NCBI GenBank assembly: GCA_028753945.1
Contig: JAPNXP010000016.1
Span: 1,830,001-1,894,000, forward strand
Source of the DNA: Hexactinellida sp. DTS-2022
Taxonomy: Eukaryota; Porifera; Hexactinellida
Length of the DNA stretch: 64,000 nucleotides
Direction: 5' to 3'
Under the pieces are notes generated by a model that saw nothing but the letters and a program-made list of their open reading frames with translations, searched no databases and was not told where the DNA came from. Below are positions 25,601-35,196 of this stretch, in pieces; within the stretch, counting starts at the first letter, position 1; each line of letters starts with the position of its first letter. The position numbers and the translations under genes were made by a program.

Positions 25601-28600
25601 GAGGGGGGGTGTGTCTTGGTGTCGTCACTGCAGGGCGTGTTGAATGAGGAGCAGGAGCTGGCAGCCGCGGGGGAGGCGACAGGGGACAGGTAGCGGTCCT
25701 CTTCTGAGGGCTGCGAGGGAGAGAGGAGGGGCGAGTGGGGACTGAGCTCTGCCTCTGTCAGATCTACGACCTCGCAGTCCGCTGCAGCCCCCATTCCCTC
25801 ACAGCAGCCCGCAGGAGAGAACTCTTGCTTAATGCGAATAATCTCACCCCTGGACAGCGCCGGCGTGACGTCATAGAAGCCTAGCGAGTCTAGACTGTAG
25901 ACAGGACGGGCGAGTTTGCTGCGGGCCCGCGTGACTGGAGCGGAGAAGAGAGTCCGCATCTTCTCCGGCTCCAGACACACGGCTGTGTCCGTCACTCGAC
26001 TCAGCTGAGAGGAGTCTCGCGCTGAGGAAACACACTCGCTGTTAAAGCTGTCATACACTATGCAGTCAGCTGTCACGGTCTCTTCTCGCAGGGCTATCTC
26101 AGTGGTGGCCTCAGGGGGCGGGGGGCTGGAGTCAGAAGAGTACTCCGACTCACTGATGTAGACCTTGCTCTTGATCCTGCGGCGCTGTCTGCCCCGCCCG
26201 ACCACCCGCTTGACAGGCCCCATCCCCATCTCCACGTCGCTCTCCCCCTCCGAGACGCTGGCCCTGCCCTCCCGCGGCTCCGCTGTCTCCCCCGCAGACA
26301 GCGCCCCGGCCAGCTCTTGCTGGTCCTCGGAGAGCGCCAGCAGGTTGCACACCTTCTTGGTTCTCATCTGGGAGAACTCCCTGCCCGCGGGCTGTCTGGA
26401 CCGGCTGGTCTCTCTCAGGTACTCGGAGAGGATCTTGGAGGAGGAGGGGGACTTGGCCAGCTGTCTGCTGCCCCTGGGCGGGAGCTTGGGCAGCTCTATG
26501 ACGCGCCTCTCGGTGCTGAGGCCGGTGTGCACTGGCTTGCTCTGCCTGTCTCTCTCTAGGCTGCGGAGACACTGAGTCTTCGACTTACGAATCATATTCC
26601 TCCTCTTGCGTCTGTTTCTGGCTGGAGCTGTATGAGGGGTGGCAGTGCTATTTATAGGTGCGGAGACCTTTCTGGCTGGGCTAAGAGCAGCCGGCATTCT
26701 CTGTCTCTCTGCAGCAGCGCTCACCGGCTGTCTACTCCTAGTGGCGAGCTTTGGGGACATTCCAATGTTCGGGTTATGTTGCGAGGGCAAAGAGGGGAGT
26801 AGAGCCGGTCTAGCGGGCGGCAAATGGAACAGGGCAGTCTCCACAGGACTGATTGTGTCGGGAGCTGTGGTGAGACGGGGACTGCGTCTGGGGGTGGACA
26901 GCTGTTTGCCAGACGAAGCGATGGGTATCAGCTGTTTGTCAGGCGAAGTTATGGGTATCAGCTGTTTGTCAGGCGACACAGTGGGAGACAAATGTTTGTT
27001 TTGTGAGACAGTAGAAGACAAAACTTTGTCAGACGAGGCAATGGGTATCAGTTGTTTGTCAGACGAAGCAATGGGTATCAGCTGTTTGTCAGGCGAAGTT
27101 ATGGGTATCAGCTGTTTGTCAGGAATAGCAATGGGTATCAGTTGTTTAGCATGTGACACAGTAGAAGACAAAACTTTATCAGGCGAAGTTATAGGTATCA
27201 GCTGTTTGTCAGAAGAGGCAATGGGAATCAGCTGTTCTGTTGGCGAGTCACTGGGTATCAGCTGTTCGTCAGGCGAGGGAATTGGCATCAGCTTTTTGTC
27301 AGGAGAGGCAATGGGTATCAGCTGTTTGTCAGACGAGGCAATTGGTATCAGCTTTTCGTCAGGTGAGGCAATGGGTATCAGCTTTTCGTCAGGCGAGGCA
27401 ATGTGTATCAGCTTTTCGTCAGGTGAGGCAATGGGTATCAGCATTTCGTCAGGTGAGGCAATGGGTATCAGCTTTTCGTCAGGTGAGGCAATGGGTATCA
27501 GCATTTCGTCAGGTGAGGCAATGGGTATCAGCATTTCGTCAGGTGAGGCAATGGGTATCAGCTTTTCGTCAGGTGAGGCAATGGGTATCAGCATTTCGTC
27601 AGGTGAGGCAATGGGTATCAGCATTTCGTCAGGTGAGGCAATGGGTATCAGCTTTTCGTCAGGTGAGGCAATGGGTATCAGCATTTCGTCAGGTGAGGCA
27701 ATGGGTATCAGCATTTCGTCAGGTGAGGCAATGGGTATCAGCTTTTCGTCAGGTGAGGCAATGGGTATCAGCATTTCGTCAGGTGAGGCAATGGGTATCA
27801 GCTGTTTGTTCGGTGTGCTGACTATATCGGCTTGGACGCGAGAGGCCAGTTTAGCTCTGGAGCGAGTGGTGGGTGCGTGTATCGCCTCGGGAGTGTCTGA
27901 GTCTGTGGACAGAGACACTGCCTCCACTGCCCCGGCGCTTATGACGGACAGCTGACTGCTGTCAGGGTAACACGGGGAAAATGCTTGCACAGGCTCTTTA
28001 GAGAGTAAATCTATTTCTGTCGGTTCTGACATTGAAACGATCAACTGAGGCTCGCCAGTTAGCTCATTAGGCAACAAACTAGTGTCCATTAGCGCCGAAC
28101 TATCGCCCGTATCTGTAGGGCTCATAACGCTATCAGAAGTGTCAACCGCTTGTAGTGATTCGCTATTTTCTAACGGATAACTTCCTTCCTGAGGCTGTAC
28201 TGCATCCAGTTGTGTGTCGTTGCAGAGAATCTCAAAAGAATCCTGTGCTACAGAGCTAGCGTGAGGAGAGCATGCACTCTCTGGCAGCATTCCAATCGCC
28301 TCTGCTGTTGCTATGAGGTCATTAGACTGGCCCCGCGGGGGAGAGGTCAGATCGGAGTTTGCGTTCTCGGAAGTTGTCCGGGACCTGGAGTGGCGGCGCG
28401 TGACCTTGGGCGGGTCCGGCGTGTTCTCCTGCAGCGGCGGTATGGATATGTTCAGCTGCCGGGCGATGCTGCGCGTGACGCGGCTGGAGCAGCTGGGCGC
28501 TGAGGGGTCCGCGGAGGGGGAGAGCGGGGAGAGACTCGGGGGCCTGTAGAGCCGCCGCTGCAGCCTGGGGCTGAGGGGCGGCGTGTGCAGGGGAGAGGAG

Positions 28601-31600
28601 GAGAGGGAGGAGGACTGGGAGGAGGAGCTGAGGTGCAGGTCCTCGTTGAGGGGGTTGAGTGCCGCAGGAGGGGGCGAATGCAGGGGGGACAGGTTAGGCA
28701 GAGGAGAACCGGCTATAGTATAGAGAGGGGTATAAGCAGTGCTTTGGAACTCAGTATAGTGCAACCTCGAATATCCGAACTCGTTAGTAAACTAGTTCGG
28801 ATAATCTAGTACAGTTCAGATAATTTAATGTTGAAGTAATTTATTGGTAACATTGGGATGGTAGTTAAATTTATTCAGTTTTTTAATTACTTTCGTGGCT
28901 TATGAAAACGACGAAAATATATTGACAACGAAAATTTCAAATATACAGTATTTATTCAAAACCTGCCGATATTACACACGCAAAGCTTATCATATAAGAA
29001 TACGAACACCAGGGGACCGTCGAAATTTCCATTAACCGGCGTCATTTGCATGCATTCTTATTAAACCTTGTACTCCTTAACTAGGGTGACCATTATCCAG
29101 GTTTTAGCCTGGACAGTCCAGTTTTACAATTATTGTGTGACGCGATGTCCAGTAAATTTCTATATTGTCCAGGGATTTTTTGCAAATATTTTTATCATAA
29201 TTCAATTGTCTCCGATTCGCTCACATTCAACTAATACAGTGTCCCGGATTTTTGTCGAAATTTTGAGAAATGTCCAGGTTTTGGCCCAAAATCCTCTGGT
29301 CACACTCCTTTAACAGAAATTTCGCCTTATCCGTGTTCGCATAACGAGAGTCTACTGTATTCTACTAACTTACCCAACGCGATGCTTATGTCTGGTGTGT
29401 GGTTGGGAGTGCGGGTCCTGAGTGGAGACATGGCGGGCATGGTCCACTGAATGGCGGCCTCCAAACTCTGGCAAATGCTGACGGAGCGGATGGAGGAGGC
29501 GAGACTGACGTCAGAGAGCTCCGAGTCGCTGGAGAGCTGGGAGGAGTCGCTGGGCTGCGGAACCAGGTTGGGAGTGCTGGCGGTCGGGAGCGGGTTAAGG
29601 CGCCGCCGCTTCCGACGAGGGGTCGACTCCGGGTCACTCAGGGTGGAGGATTGGAATCTATGAATAACCGACGATAACCGCTATAAGGAAAACGATATGC
29701 AGGCTCTGCTTTAATATTCGGTTAATGAGACCACATTCCTCATAACCAAGCTGTATATACATAAATGATACTAAATATAATATACTCAGAATAGCTAATA
29801 TTCTCACCGCAATTTGAGCTTCTGTTTATATTGAGATTTCCACTAAATAGAATAATAGAATCAACATAACATTGATAATATAAATTTGCAATATTAAACC
29901 GTATATTCATAATGTGACTCATTGAGAATCAATTTTCCTCAGGTTCAATTGTGAAATACTAATACCGTATTTAAGTATTAAAGTAGCTCAGGGGTTTCCA
30001 AACTCGGGACCGCGAGACATAACTAAAATAATTTTTATAGTATTTTGCAAGTTTTGTATTAATAATGAATTCTTGTGAGCTAAAACATAGTTTTGCTCTA
30101 TTTGTGTCATAATTTAGTAGTATTTCCCAAAGTATTTAAATAACTAGCTTAGTAAATATTTGTAGATTATTTCATGGACGTTCCCAAATTACCATGGGGA
30201 CCAAAATGACACTAAAAAAAAGTTTTGGAACCACTGAACTAGCTTATAATATCTCAGAATAGTCAGAAAAAAAAAGGTATTTTGGTTATAGCGAAAGTAG
30301 ATCGTATTAGTAACCAATTTATAGAGCCTCGTTAATACGAAGACTATTTCAGTGCAAATGACAAACAAATGACAAACAAATGACAAACAAATGACAAAAC
30401 AAATGACAACGGTCAATAGGAATTTCGGGTAAGGAGTACACATTATGACGGTCCCTTGGTGTACATAATAACAGAGTTATACGTATTAACTATTAGCGCT
30501 ACCTCTCTCTCTGCTAGTTTAGATTCCTTCTTAACAACAGACATCTCGAGCTTAATGTTCTGCAGCTTATCCTCTGCGTTAGTTTGCTTCTGAGAAGATT
30601 CCTTCAGGAGTTTGGTTAGTCTCCGTTTATCTAAAACAATTATAATGTAAAAGTACAGTAGACTCTCGTTAATCAAACGCCAGGAAACAATCGAAATTTG
30701 TCCGTATTATCCGGAAATTCGTATTAACCGTGTCACTTGCATGGATTCGTATATGCTGGGGGTTTTTAACTTGTACTCCTTAACCGATAAATCGCAATCA
30801 GTGTTCTTATTAACGAGAGTCTACTGATACATTAACTTAAAGGGAGATCGGTAGTTATGTACGTACATGGACTATTTACCTTGGCTTAACTCTTTGGATT
30901 TATTCAATTTCTGTTGCAACCTTTCATTTCTAAGATACAATCGGAAGCATAATAACTATGATCGTAAAGTTAACAGTTCAATACCTACTTTTTCTTCTCG
31001 TCCCTGTACGCCACCTTGTACACATCCAGCTGCGAGAGCATCTCCGTCTTCTCCCGCTCCGCCTCCAGGTATTTGGCGTTCAATTGGAATATTGTAGTCT
31101 GTGGAATGGAGAGATACACAGTGCACATACAATATGATAATATTATAGCAGAGCCTACCTCCTTAGAGTCGAGCTCGGTTCTGAGGTGTACTACCGTTTC
31201 GTCAATCTCCCGCTTGGCATCTTTCAACTGTTCATTCTCCTAACAGAATAACAGATTCATAACAAACAGAATAACAGATTCATAACAAACAGAATAACAG
31301 ACATAACAAACAGAATAACAGATTCATAACAAACAGAATAACGGATTCATAACTAACAGAATAACAGATTCATAACAAACAGAATAACAGATTCATAACA
31401 AACAGAATAACAGATTCATGACAAACAGAATAACAGATTCATAACAAACAGAATAACGGATTCATAACTAACAGAATAACAGACATAACAAACAGAATAA
31501 CAGATTCATAACAAACAGAATAACAGATTCATAACAAACAGAATAACAGATTCATAACAAACAGAATAACAGATTCATGACAAACAGAATAACAGATTCA

Positions 31601-32550
31601 TAACTCGAAACTATAGAGGGCAAAATATTTTTTATGGTTGTCAGATTGTCTATGGCATGGTTTGGGCTATAATCTAATTGCTTGGAGATGGATTTTGGAA
31701 AAGTTGGGTGGCGATCCAAAAAGAGTGTCGTGAAATTAAAAAGTCGGAATACCTAGGTTGTTATAATGTATTGCTAACTAATTGTATTACTAGACCATAG
31801 ATATTGTGATACGGTCTATAGTATTAGTACACAGTAGATTCCCACCTGTTGGCATGGCCAGAGATGGTCCACTTGAGCCTTGAGAGCTCTGCACTCATTC
31901 TCAACCATAGATCTCTGCTGAAGGAGCGTGCGCACTACTTTGCTGGAAAGAAAAATGGAATAATTTGCTCAGTAAATATAATATAATATAGTTAAAATAT
32001 ACTATACTATTATTACTATACTATAATATAGTTATAGTAATGGGACTCACTCGAAGTTCATTATTTTCTGCTTGAAAAAGAGGAACTGATCTACCCGCTT
32101 GTTCTCCTGAGACTTTAGCTCCTAAGTGGAAAAAAACATTAATTATGTTACACCACCAAACTCATTAAATTATTAACGTAAGTAACAATTGCTATTGTTA
32201 ATACGCAAGAATATCTTCGTATAGATAATACAGTCTAACGAGCTTGTGCCTAGTTAGTCATTACAGTAGAACCTCGATAGTACGAATAGTAGGGGACTGT
32301 CAAAATGCGTTCACCTTATCCGGAATTCGTATTAAGTTATTAACCAATATAATTTGTACTGAAAAGGCTTTGAAGGGGACTGAAATAGTGTTCGTACTAA
32401 CGAGGTTCTACTTTATATAAAAAATTCGTGATTTTGACATATAAATCTGTTTAATTTAACATTAGCTGTAATTAATACCTTTGTTAAACTGACGCACTTG
32501 CTGCAGCGAGGAGCGATATCCCCATTCTGCTTAGCATCTTTATTAGACAT
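11307..32550 (-). CDS. ICE1: ICE1-like little elongation complex scaffold, 26-exon gene
   Basis: I assembled this from splice signals. Exons, 5' to 3': 32550-32479, 32121-32051, 31952-31856, 31239-31159, 31098-30989, 30929-30880, 30630-30503, 29842-29808, 29657-29374, 28712-25297, 25105-24736, 24136-24098, 22685-22528, 21534-21492, 21011-20890, 19893-19747, 19423-19256, 19052-18925, 18588-18557, 18346-18231, 18047-18005, 17400-17312, 17240-17202, 16743-16647, 15240-14998, 11488-11307. All introns are GT-AG, all phases agree, and the sum is 6360 bases with one stop, giving 2119 residues. Architecture is a CxxC motif and coiled coil, a long disordered middle with a SUMO-interacting-like VVDLTE, and a helical tryptophan-rich C-terminus. 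Human ICE1 (about 2266 residues) has this plan and a similar early motif (CxxCxSL then KQKIxN). ICE1 scaffolds the ELL/ICE2 complex for snRNA transcription. Small exons 12 and 14 are the least certain. Confidence 0.7.
12285..12530. repeat. Inverted 'CCCCGAATAAGCGCC' element
   Basis: CCCCGAATAAGCGCC near 12293 and GGCGCTTATTCGGGG near 12503 are inverted copies bounding about 240 bp, with TACGGTA just outside the right copy. It lies in the last intron of the ICE1-like gene and looks like a MITE; its class is uncertain. Confidence 0.6.
15302..15490. mobile_element. pogo/Tc1-like MITE nested in another MITE
   Basis: The unit begins CAGTCGAAATCGGATTATTT and ends with its complement, TA on each side. 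The flanks TAGTAAACTCCCGTTA and TATAACGAAGTCGG look like the two parts of an older MITE of the CAGTAAACTCCCGTTATAA type, interrupted by this one. Confidence 0.8.
16139..16218. repeat. Perfect 33-bp inverted repeat (CCTGTCAC foldback)
   Basis: Arms 16139-16171 and 16186-16218 are exact complements separated by 14 bases, giving a very stable hairpin in DNA or RNA. The terminal octamer CCTGTCAC/GTGACAGG is shared with the larger foldback at 33775-34036. It lies in an intron of the ICE1-like gene. Confidence 0.9.
17638..17890. mobile_element. hAT MITE with 8-bp target duplication TTTGCAAG
   Basis: Ends CAGTGGCGGATTC and the complement of TAACGGCGGATTC enclose 253 bp, flanked by TTTGCAAG on both sides (17630-17637 and 17891-17898). 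Internal G and C runs sit next to the termini. It is intronic in the ICE1-like gene. Confidence 0.88.
19915..20088. mobile_element. pogo/Tc1-like MITE, 'AACTCCCGTTATAA' type
   Basis: It begins CAGTAAACTCCCGTTATAAG and ends TTATAGCGAGAGTTGACTG between TA dinucleotides. It is intronic, just upstream of exon 16 of the ICE1-like gene. Confidence 0.8.
20343..20520. mobile_element. pogo/Tc1-like MITE, 'ACCTCGTTAGTACGAAC' type
   Basis: It begins CAGTATAACCTCGTTAGTAC and ends with the complement-like CTAACGAGGTTTTACTG between TA dinucleotides. The same type recurs at 32264-32413. Confidence 0.82.
21567..21750. mobile_element. pogo/Tc1-like MITE, 'GACTCCGCTTAATAG' family
   Basis: A second copy of the family at 6132-6318. 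It begins CAGTCGACTCCGCATAATAG and ends AATAAGCTGAGTCGATTG, TA on both sides. It lies immediately upstream of exon 14 of the ICE1-like gene. Confidence 0.8.
22792..23811 (-). CDS. LAMP-family lysosomal membrane glycoprotein, nested in an intron
   Basis: A 339-residue type I membrane protein. ATG at 23811 (the upstream TTG is not needed) gives a signal peptide (FIYALLLLQIAFCPIA), then a Ser/Thr/Pro/Ala hinge likely to be O-glycosylated, then a lumenal domain of about 190 residues with paired cysteines and many N-glycosylation sequons (NTS, NAS, NFS, NAT, NMT). One membrane span (VNLIAVGVASGLAVSVGVIL...) and a short basic tail ending SYEVLA follow. YEVL fits the YxxΦ lysosomal sorting motif of LAMPs, and the overall plan matches LAMP1/2 or a LAMP-like protein. 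It is intronless and lies wholly between exons 12 and 13 of the ICE1-like gene on the same strand. I see no AATAAA in the 106 bases between its stop and exon 13. Confidence 0.85.
   Translation of the reverse strand: MHQKSYFIYALLLLQIAFCPIAISTSSLPVFSSTIALNSLQETVSTTLSTTVTPVSSSIPSHSSTAATPTSTAAPNTTTPAPATTQAPEPTQISTCYAHPSLSRPCVKLCLRHSERILLNVQYDDTNGMGREFLTSVPQNTSVAVSGQCAKANSNGISSSRIAMKWPLNAAYSYEISFGFKRNDRDSVTGGKTSYKGSWWLSDVKLSYFNASRDPMFIDPILNFSTVSYYSSPQSYTDVKYSYYCPEELELTLSNATVHSAIVQFSMGEYTLQGFNMTSSYFSPTHVCNTEEEEEEVVNLIAVGVASGLAVSVGVILVAYIAGRIWKRKKQASSYEVLA
25297..28712 (-). CDS. ICE1: ICE1-like gene, giant low-complexity exon 10
   Basis: This 3416-base exon starts after the pyrimidine-rich acceptor CTCTCTATACTATAG and ends at ACACAG/GTAAAC. 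It encodes a Ser/Thr/Pro-rich, probably disordered stretch containing the decapeptide array. Later come a KxRTKKV-type basic patch, an acidic SESEYSSDSS run, an IKQE sumoylation-like site and the VVDLTE SUMO-interaction-like motif around residue 1290. The open frame continues upstream past the acceptor without an ATG, which supports a splice rather than a start here. Confidence 0.8.
26920..27815 (-). repeat. 30-bp coding minisatellite with 90-bp higher-order unit
   Basis: About thirty 30-base units encode LIPIASPDE(K/M) or close variants within exon 10 of the ICE1-like gene. From about 27361 to 27810 the units are nearly identical and alternate in a strict K-M-M order, so the real repeat there is 90 bases. 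Units towards 26920 are more divergent. The array stays open on both strands, which produces a long antisense open frame. Confidence 0.95.
29082..29305. mobile_element. hAT-like MITE, 'TAGGGTGACCA' type
   Basis: The left end TAGGGTGACCATTATCCAGG faces a right end complementary to it (CTCTGGTCACAC). Flanks are TCCTTAAC and TCCTTTAAC, a target duplication with one indel. It sits within an older pogo-like sequence whose right end is near 29360 (AACGAGAGTCTACTGTA). Confidence 0.65.
29374..32550 (-). CDS. ICE1: ICE1-like gene, N-terminal coiled-coil exons 1-9
   Basis: ATG at 32550 opens MSNKDAKQNGD and then RCSKCVSLTK, a CxxC pair. Exons 2-8 encode long charged heptad-like helices (for example KREIDETVVHLRTELDSKE and RLTKLLKESSQKQ), consistent with a dimeric coiled coil. 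Exon 8 is only 35 bases, but its phase is required: joining exon 7 directly to exon 9 gives an immediate stop, whereas exon 8 supplies two bases that complete an arginine codon with the first base of exon 9. Exon 9 changes to basic and then serine-rich sequence (PRRKRRRLNPL), a plausible nuclear localisation signal. Confidence 0.75.
29989..30236. mobile_element. hAT MITE, 'CAGGGGTTTCCAAAC' type
   Basis: Ends CAGGGGTTTCCAAACTC and GTTTTGGAACCACTG are inverted. Flanks AAGTAGCT and AACTAGCT match at 7 of 8 bases. It resembles the hAT element at 57767-58367. Confidence 0.78.
30355..30410. repeat. 11-bp tandem repeat
   Basis: Four to five copies of AAATGACAAAC lie in an intron of the ICE1-like gene, the last with one extra A. 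Confidence 0.85.
30656..30826. mobile_element. pogo/Tc1-like MITE, 'GACTCTCGTTAAT' type
   Basis: It begins CAGTAGACTCTCGTTAATC and ends ATTAACGAGAGTCTACTG. The left flank is TA; the right dinucleotide is AT, so the target duplication has decayed or the boundary is off by one. Confidence 0.75.
31241..31612. repeat. 24-bp intronic minisatellite touching a splice acceptor
   Basis: About fifteen copies of a 24-base unit AACAGAATAACAGATTCATA plus ACAA lie in tandem, a few lacking the TTC or carrying single changes. On the coding (minus) strand each unit reads TCTGTTATTCTGTTTG, almost identical to the real acceptor TCTGTTATTCTGTTAG directly before exon 4 of the ICE1-like gene, so the array continues into the 3' splice site. 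Confidence 0.93.
32264..32413. mobile_element. pogo/Tc1-like MITE, 'ACCTCGATAGTACGAA' type
   Basis: It begins CAGTAGAACCTCGATAGTAC and ends GTACTAACGAGGTTCTACT, with TA on the left. It is intronic between exons 1 and 2 of the ICE1-like gene. Confidence 0.75.
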
Positions 32551-32947
32551 AATAAAGAGCTAACAAAGAGCTAGTAAATAACAATAATAATAATAATAAT
32601 AATAATAATACAGTAGAATCTGCATAATCCGGAATTCAACAGAACCGACACTTTCCTTATCCTAATGAGCGTCGGACTATGCATTAGAGCAGCGATTTCT
32701 AAACCTTTTTCAACCGTGGACCCCCTATAGTCATTATGTGGACCCCCTGCCATTGACCGTAATACATCCTGTGGACCCCAGGTTGGGAACCACTACTTTA
32801 TCCCCGCATAATCCGACATTTTTTGCAATCCACATTTTTTTCATATCCCAACGGGTGTCGTCGGATTAGATAATAAAAAATAACAATAATACAATAAAAA
32901 TAAAAATAACAATAAGTGATAAAAACTAGCTTTAGGTAGTAGAATAA
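32551..32947. other. Intergenic spacer with repeats
   Basis: This spacer between the ICE1-like start and the dehydrogenase stop holds an ATA microsatellite (32580-32610), the start of a pogo-like repeat (CAGTAGAATCTGCATAATCC) and a hAT-like fragment ending GGTTGGGAACCACTAC near 32796. The ICE1-like promoter should lie here, but I see no distinct promoter element. Confidence 0.5.
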
Positions 32948-34536
32948 CTACGATTCGCATCCTGCGAAAGAGGACTCCTCTCCGAACCTCTCGGGCCCCA
33001 TAGTGACGTAGCCCCCGTCGCACGCCAAGTCGGACCCGGTCACAAACGAAGCGTCGTCGCTCAGCAGAAACGCCATCGCGCTCGCCACTTCCTCGGGCTC
33101 GCAGACTCTGTTCAGCATGTGGAACTTGCCCCACACGGGTCCCCACTGGGCCCTGCCGCCCGCCCCCGCGGCCCTGTACACCTCCGGGGTCCAGGTCCAG
33201 GCGGGACTGATGGAGTTAACGCGAATGTTGTCTCTGCCCATGTCCAGAGCCATGCAGCGCGTCATAGCCGTGATGGCTCCCTTCGTGGCCGTGTAGGTCC
33301 ACCTGTTTACCTGTGGAGTACAGCATAGTACAATACACCCTCGCTAGTGTGTTATACAGCCATTTGTAAATAGTAAATACGCTCATAATCCTGGCCTGAT
33401 CCAATTTCCATACGCCTAAATCACAATTTAATGTTACGGTATAGGAGAGGATTCCAAATTTTCGCGCTCGTAAATTCAAAGTTTCCAAATTCATGCTCCA
33501 AAAGGAACGTCTCGCGCTCCTGGATAATTCCTTGAGCCTCGCTAATCCGAACACAATTTGAAACTGGAATGGTAAGAATATATGCATTATGGGGTTGTGA
33601 TGGAATTTTGGTCCCCTTGGAAAATTGGTCCGGGGGGACCAAAATTTTCATGGAAATTTGGTCCTTTTGTGGAAAATTGGTCTCTCTGAGGTTTGTGTTT
33701 ATTTTACCGTATTTACTAGAATAGTAGCCTAGGCGATTTTTCGCCATATTGGGAGCAAAAATTATTATGAATAAGCCTGTCACTGGAAAATTGGGCCCCG
33801 AAAAATTGATCCGGGACCAAAATTCCATGGAAAACTGGTCCTAGGATCATTTTTCCATGGAATATTGGTCCCCCGGACCAATTTATTTGGGGAAAATTGG
33901 TCCCCGGACCAAAATTCCATGGAATATTGGTCCCATGTGGGACCGAAAATTTCAGGCTAGCCTCTAGGACCATTTTTCCATGGAATTTCGGTCCCCCGGA
34001 CCAATTTTTTCGGGGACCAATTTTCCGGTGACAGGCCTACTACAATAAGTATTAATGTTCACCTGTGCAATAGAGGCCGATATGCTGGCAGTATTCACGA
34101 TGCTGCAGGAGAGCTTCCGTCTGCTGGCCTCCAGCATGTACGGACGGCAGGCCTGCACCATGTTGGCATAGCCCACTACGTTAACTCCGAAGCTCTTGTC
34201 CCAGTCAGCCTTCTCGGCCGAGAAGGAACAAGACCCGAAGTAAGCCACGCTGTTAACCAACCCTCTCACGACACCTCCGTTTTCAACCGCGAATTTCTCA
34301 ACAGCTCTAACGCACTGCTCTTTCTCTGACACGTCTACCACCTGGTGAGACGCCCGGGAGCCGAATTCTCTGGCGCATTCCTCTGCGCCCTCACCGTTGA
34401 TATCGAATATCTGCACTATAGCGCCTTCTGAGCAAAGACGTTTCACGGTTGCTTTCCCAATGCCAGACGCCCCCCCTGCCACTATAATGGGCCAGTCCTT
34501 CATCCGAATGCAAACCGGCCTGTGTTCTTCTGCCAT
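32948..34536 (-). CDS. Short-chain dehydrogenase/reductase (classical SDR), two exons
   Basis: Two exons, 34536-34063 and 33310-32948, join at CAG/GTGAAC and CCACAG/GTAAAC in phase 0 to give 278 residues. The N-terminus has the cofactor motif AGGASGIGKAT, an acidic residue after the second strand (FDING) that favours NAD(H), the NSVAYFG element, a SIVNTASIS serine segment and the catalytic YTATK (YxxxK). Near the end is the typical SFVTGSDLACDGGY. The enzyme should oxidise or reduce a small alcohol or ketone; the substrate cannot be told, and an insertion rich in Gly/Ala/Trp lies in the substrate loop. The 752-base intron is mostly repeat, including a foldback element. GC content in the exons is clearly higher than around. 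Confidence 0.88.
33775..34036. repeat. CCTGTCAC foldback with internal GGTCC palindromes
   Basis: Ends GCCTGTCAC-TGGAAAATTGG and the complement of GCCTGTCACCGGAAAATTGG bracket a chain of short inverted motifs of the type CCATGGAATATTGGTCCC. It lies in the intron of the dehydrogenase. Its terminus is shared with 16139-16218. Confidence 0.75.
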
Positions 34537-34639
34537 CGTGTTGTTGCTACGGAGTCACCGTATATATTCTAATAGTAGCCCTATTCGAATAATCGCCTAC
34601 CAATAGCCCCCCCAAATTAGCAAATACAAATTTACTACA

Positions 34640-34753
34640 GGTGTGAGCGAGTTTTGGTATCCAGCGATTTAGGGACCCCATGGATCCCAAAAACGCTAGC
34701 GTTTTAGGGACGGGGATCCCTAAATCGCTGGATACCCAAAACGCGCTTACACC
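34640..34753. repeat. Foldback element with about 36-bp arms
   Basis: GGTGTGAGCGAGTTTTGGTA at the left and the complement of GGTGTAAGCGCGTTTTGGGT at the right continue inward through a shared CCAGCGATTTAGGGA. It is nested inside a looser inverted pair (about 34553-34600 and 34880-34925) with AATCGCCTA...TATTCGAAT motifs. Confidence 0.8.
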
Positions 34754-35057
34754 GTACCCTGAGTAAATTTCTTTATCAAATATTTGTCGAATACGATTAT
34801 CAACCGACTATTACAAAATAAATCGTATCAACATGTGATATTCTCGAAAAGTCACACAAATTCTTGGTCAGAAATGGCCTAAAAACAATAATCGCCTAGG
34901 CTACTATTCGAATAAATACGCCGGTATGTGTCACACGTTTTTCTAATAAGGAATAGCTTTAGAAGGAACTCCAGGCTGAGAATCGACAAAAATCAAAGTA
35001 CCCTGCTCAGAATAGGGCAGGGGGTCCTAAGAGATGGATAATAAAATGCTTGCTTAT

Positions 35058-35196
35058 CAGGGCTTTTCACGAGTCACTTGATTGCCTCGATGACCTTCGA
35101 GTCGCGAGTCACCACGGGTCATCAAGTCAGATTCGGTGACTCGAGTCACCGAATTTTGTCACGAGTCAATTGACTCGGTGCTCATGAATAGCCCTG
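35058..35196. mobile_element. hAT MITE with 8-bp target duplication TTGCTTAT
   Basis: Ends CAGGGCTTTTCACGAG and the complement of CAGGGCTATTCATGAG enclose 139 bp. TTGCTTAT is present on both sides (35050-35057 and 35197-35204). The interior repeats GAGTCAC motifs in both directions. Confidence 0.88.

Noticed and set aside
26639..27955. 438-codon open frame on the plus strand opposite the decapeptide array
   Set aside because: It exists only because the 30-base coding repeat is open on both strands. The sense strand has matching splice sites and non-repetitive coding sequence on both sides.
29386..29637. Open frame starting ATG-like on the minus strand
   Set aside because: The frame that continues both neighbouring exons in phase is a different one; this is a shadow of exon 9 of the ICE1-like gene.
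33421..33973. Minus-strand frames inside the dehydrogenase intron
   Set aside because: They are made of GGTCC foldback repeats and lie between exons that splice in phase.
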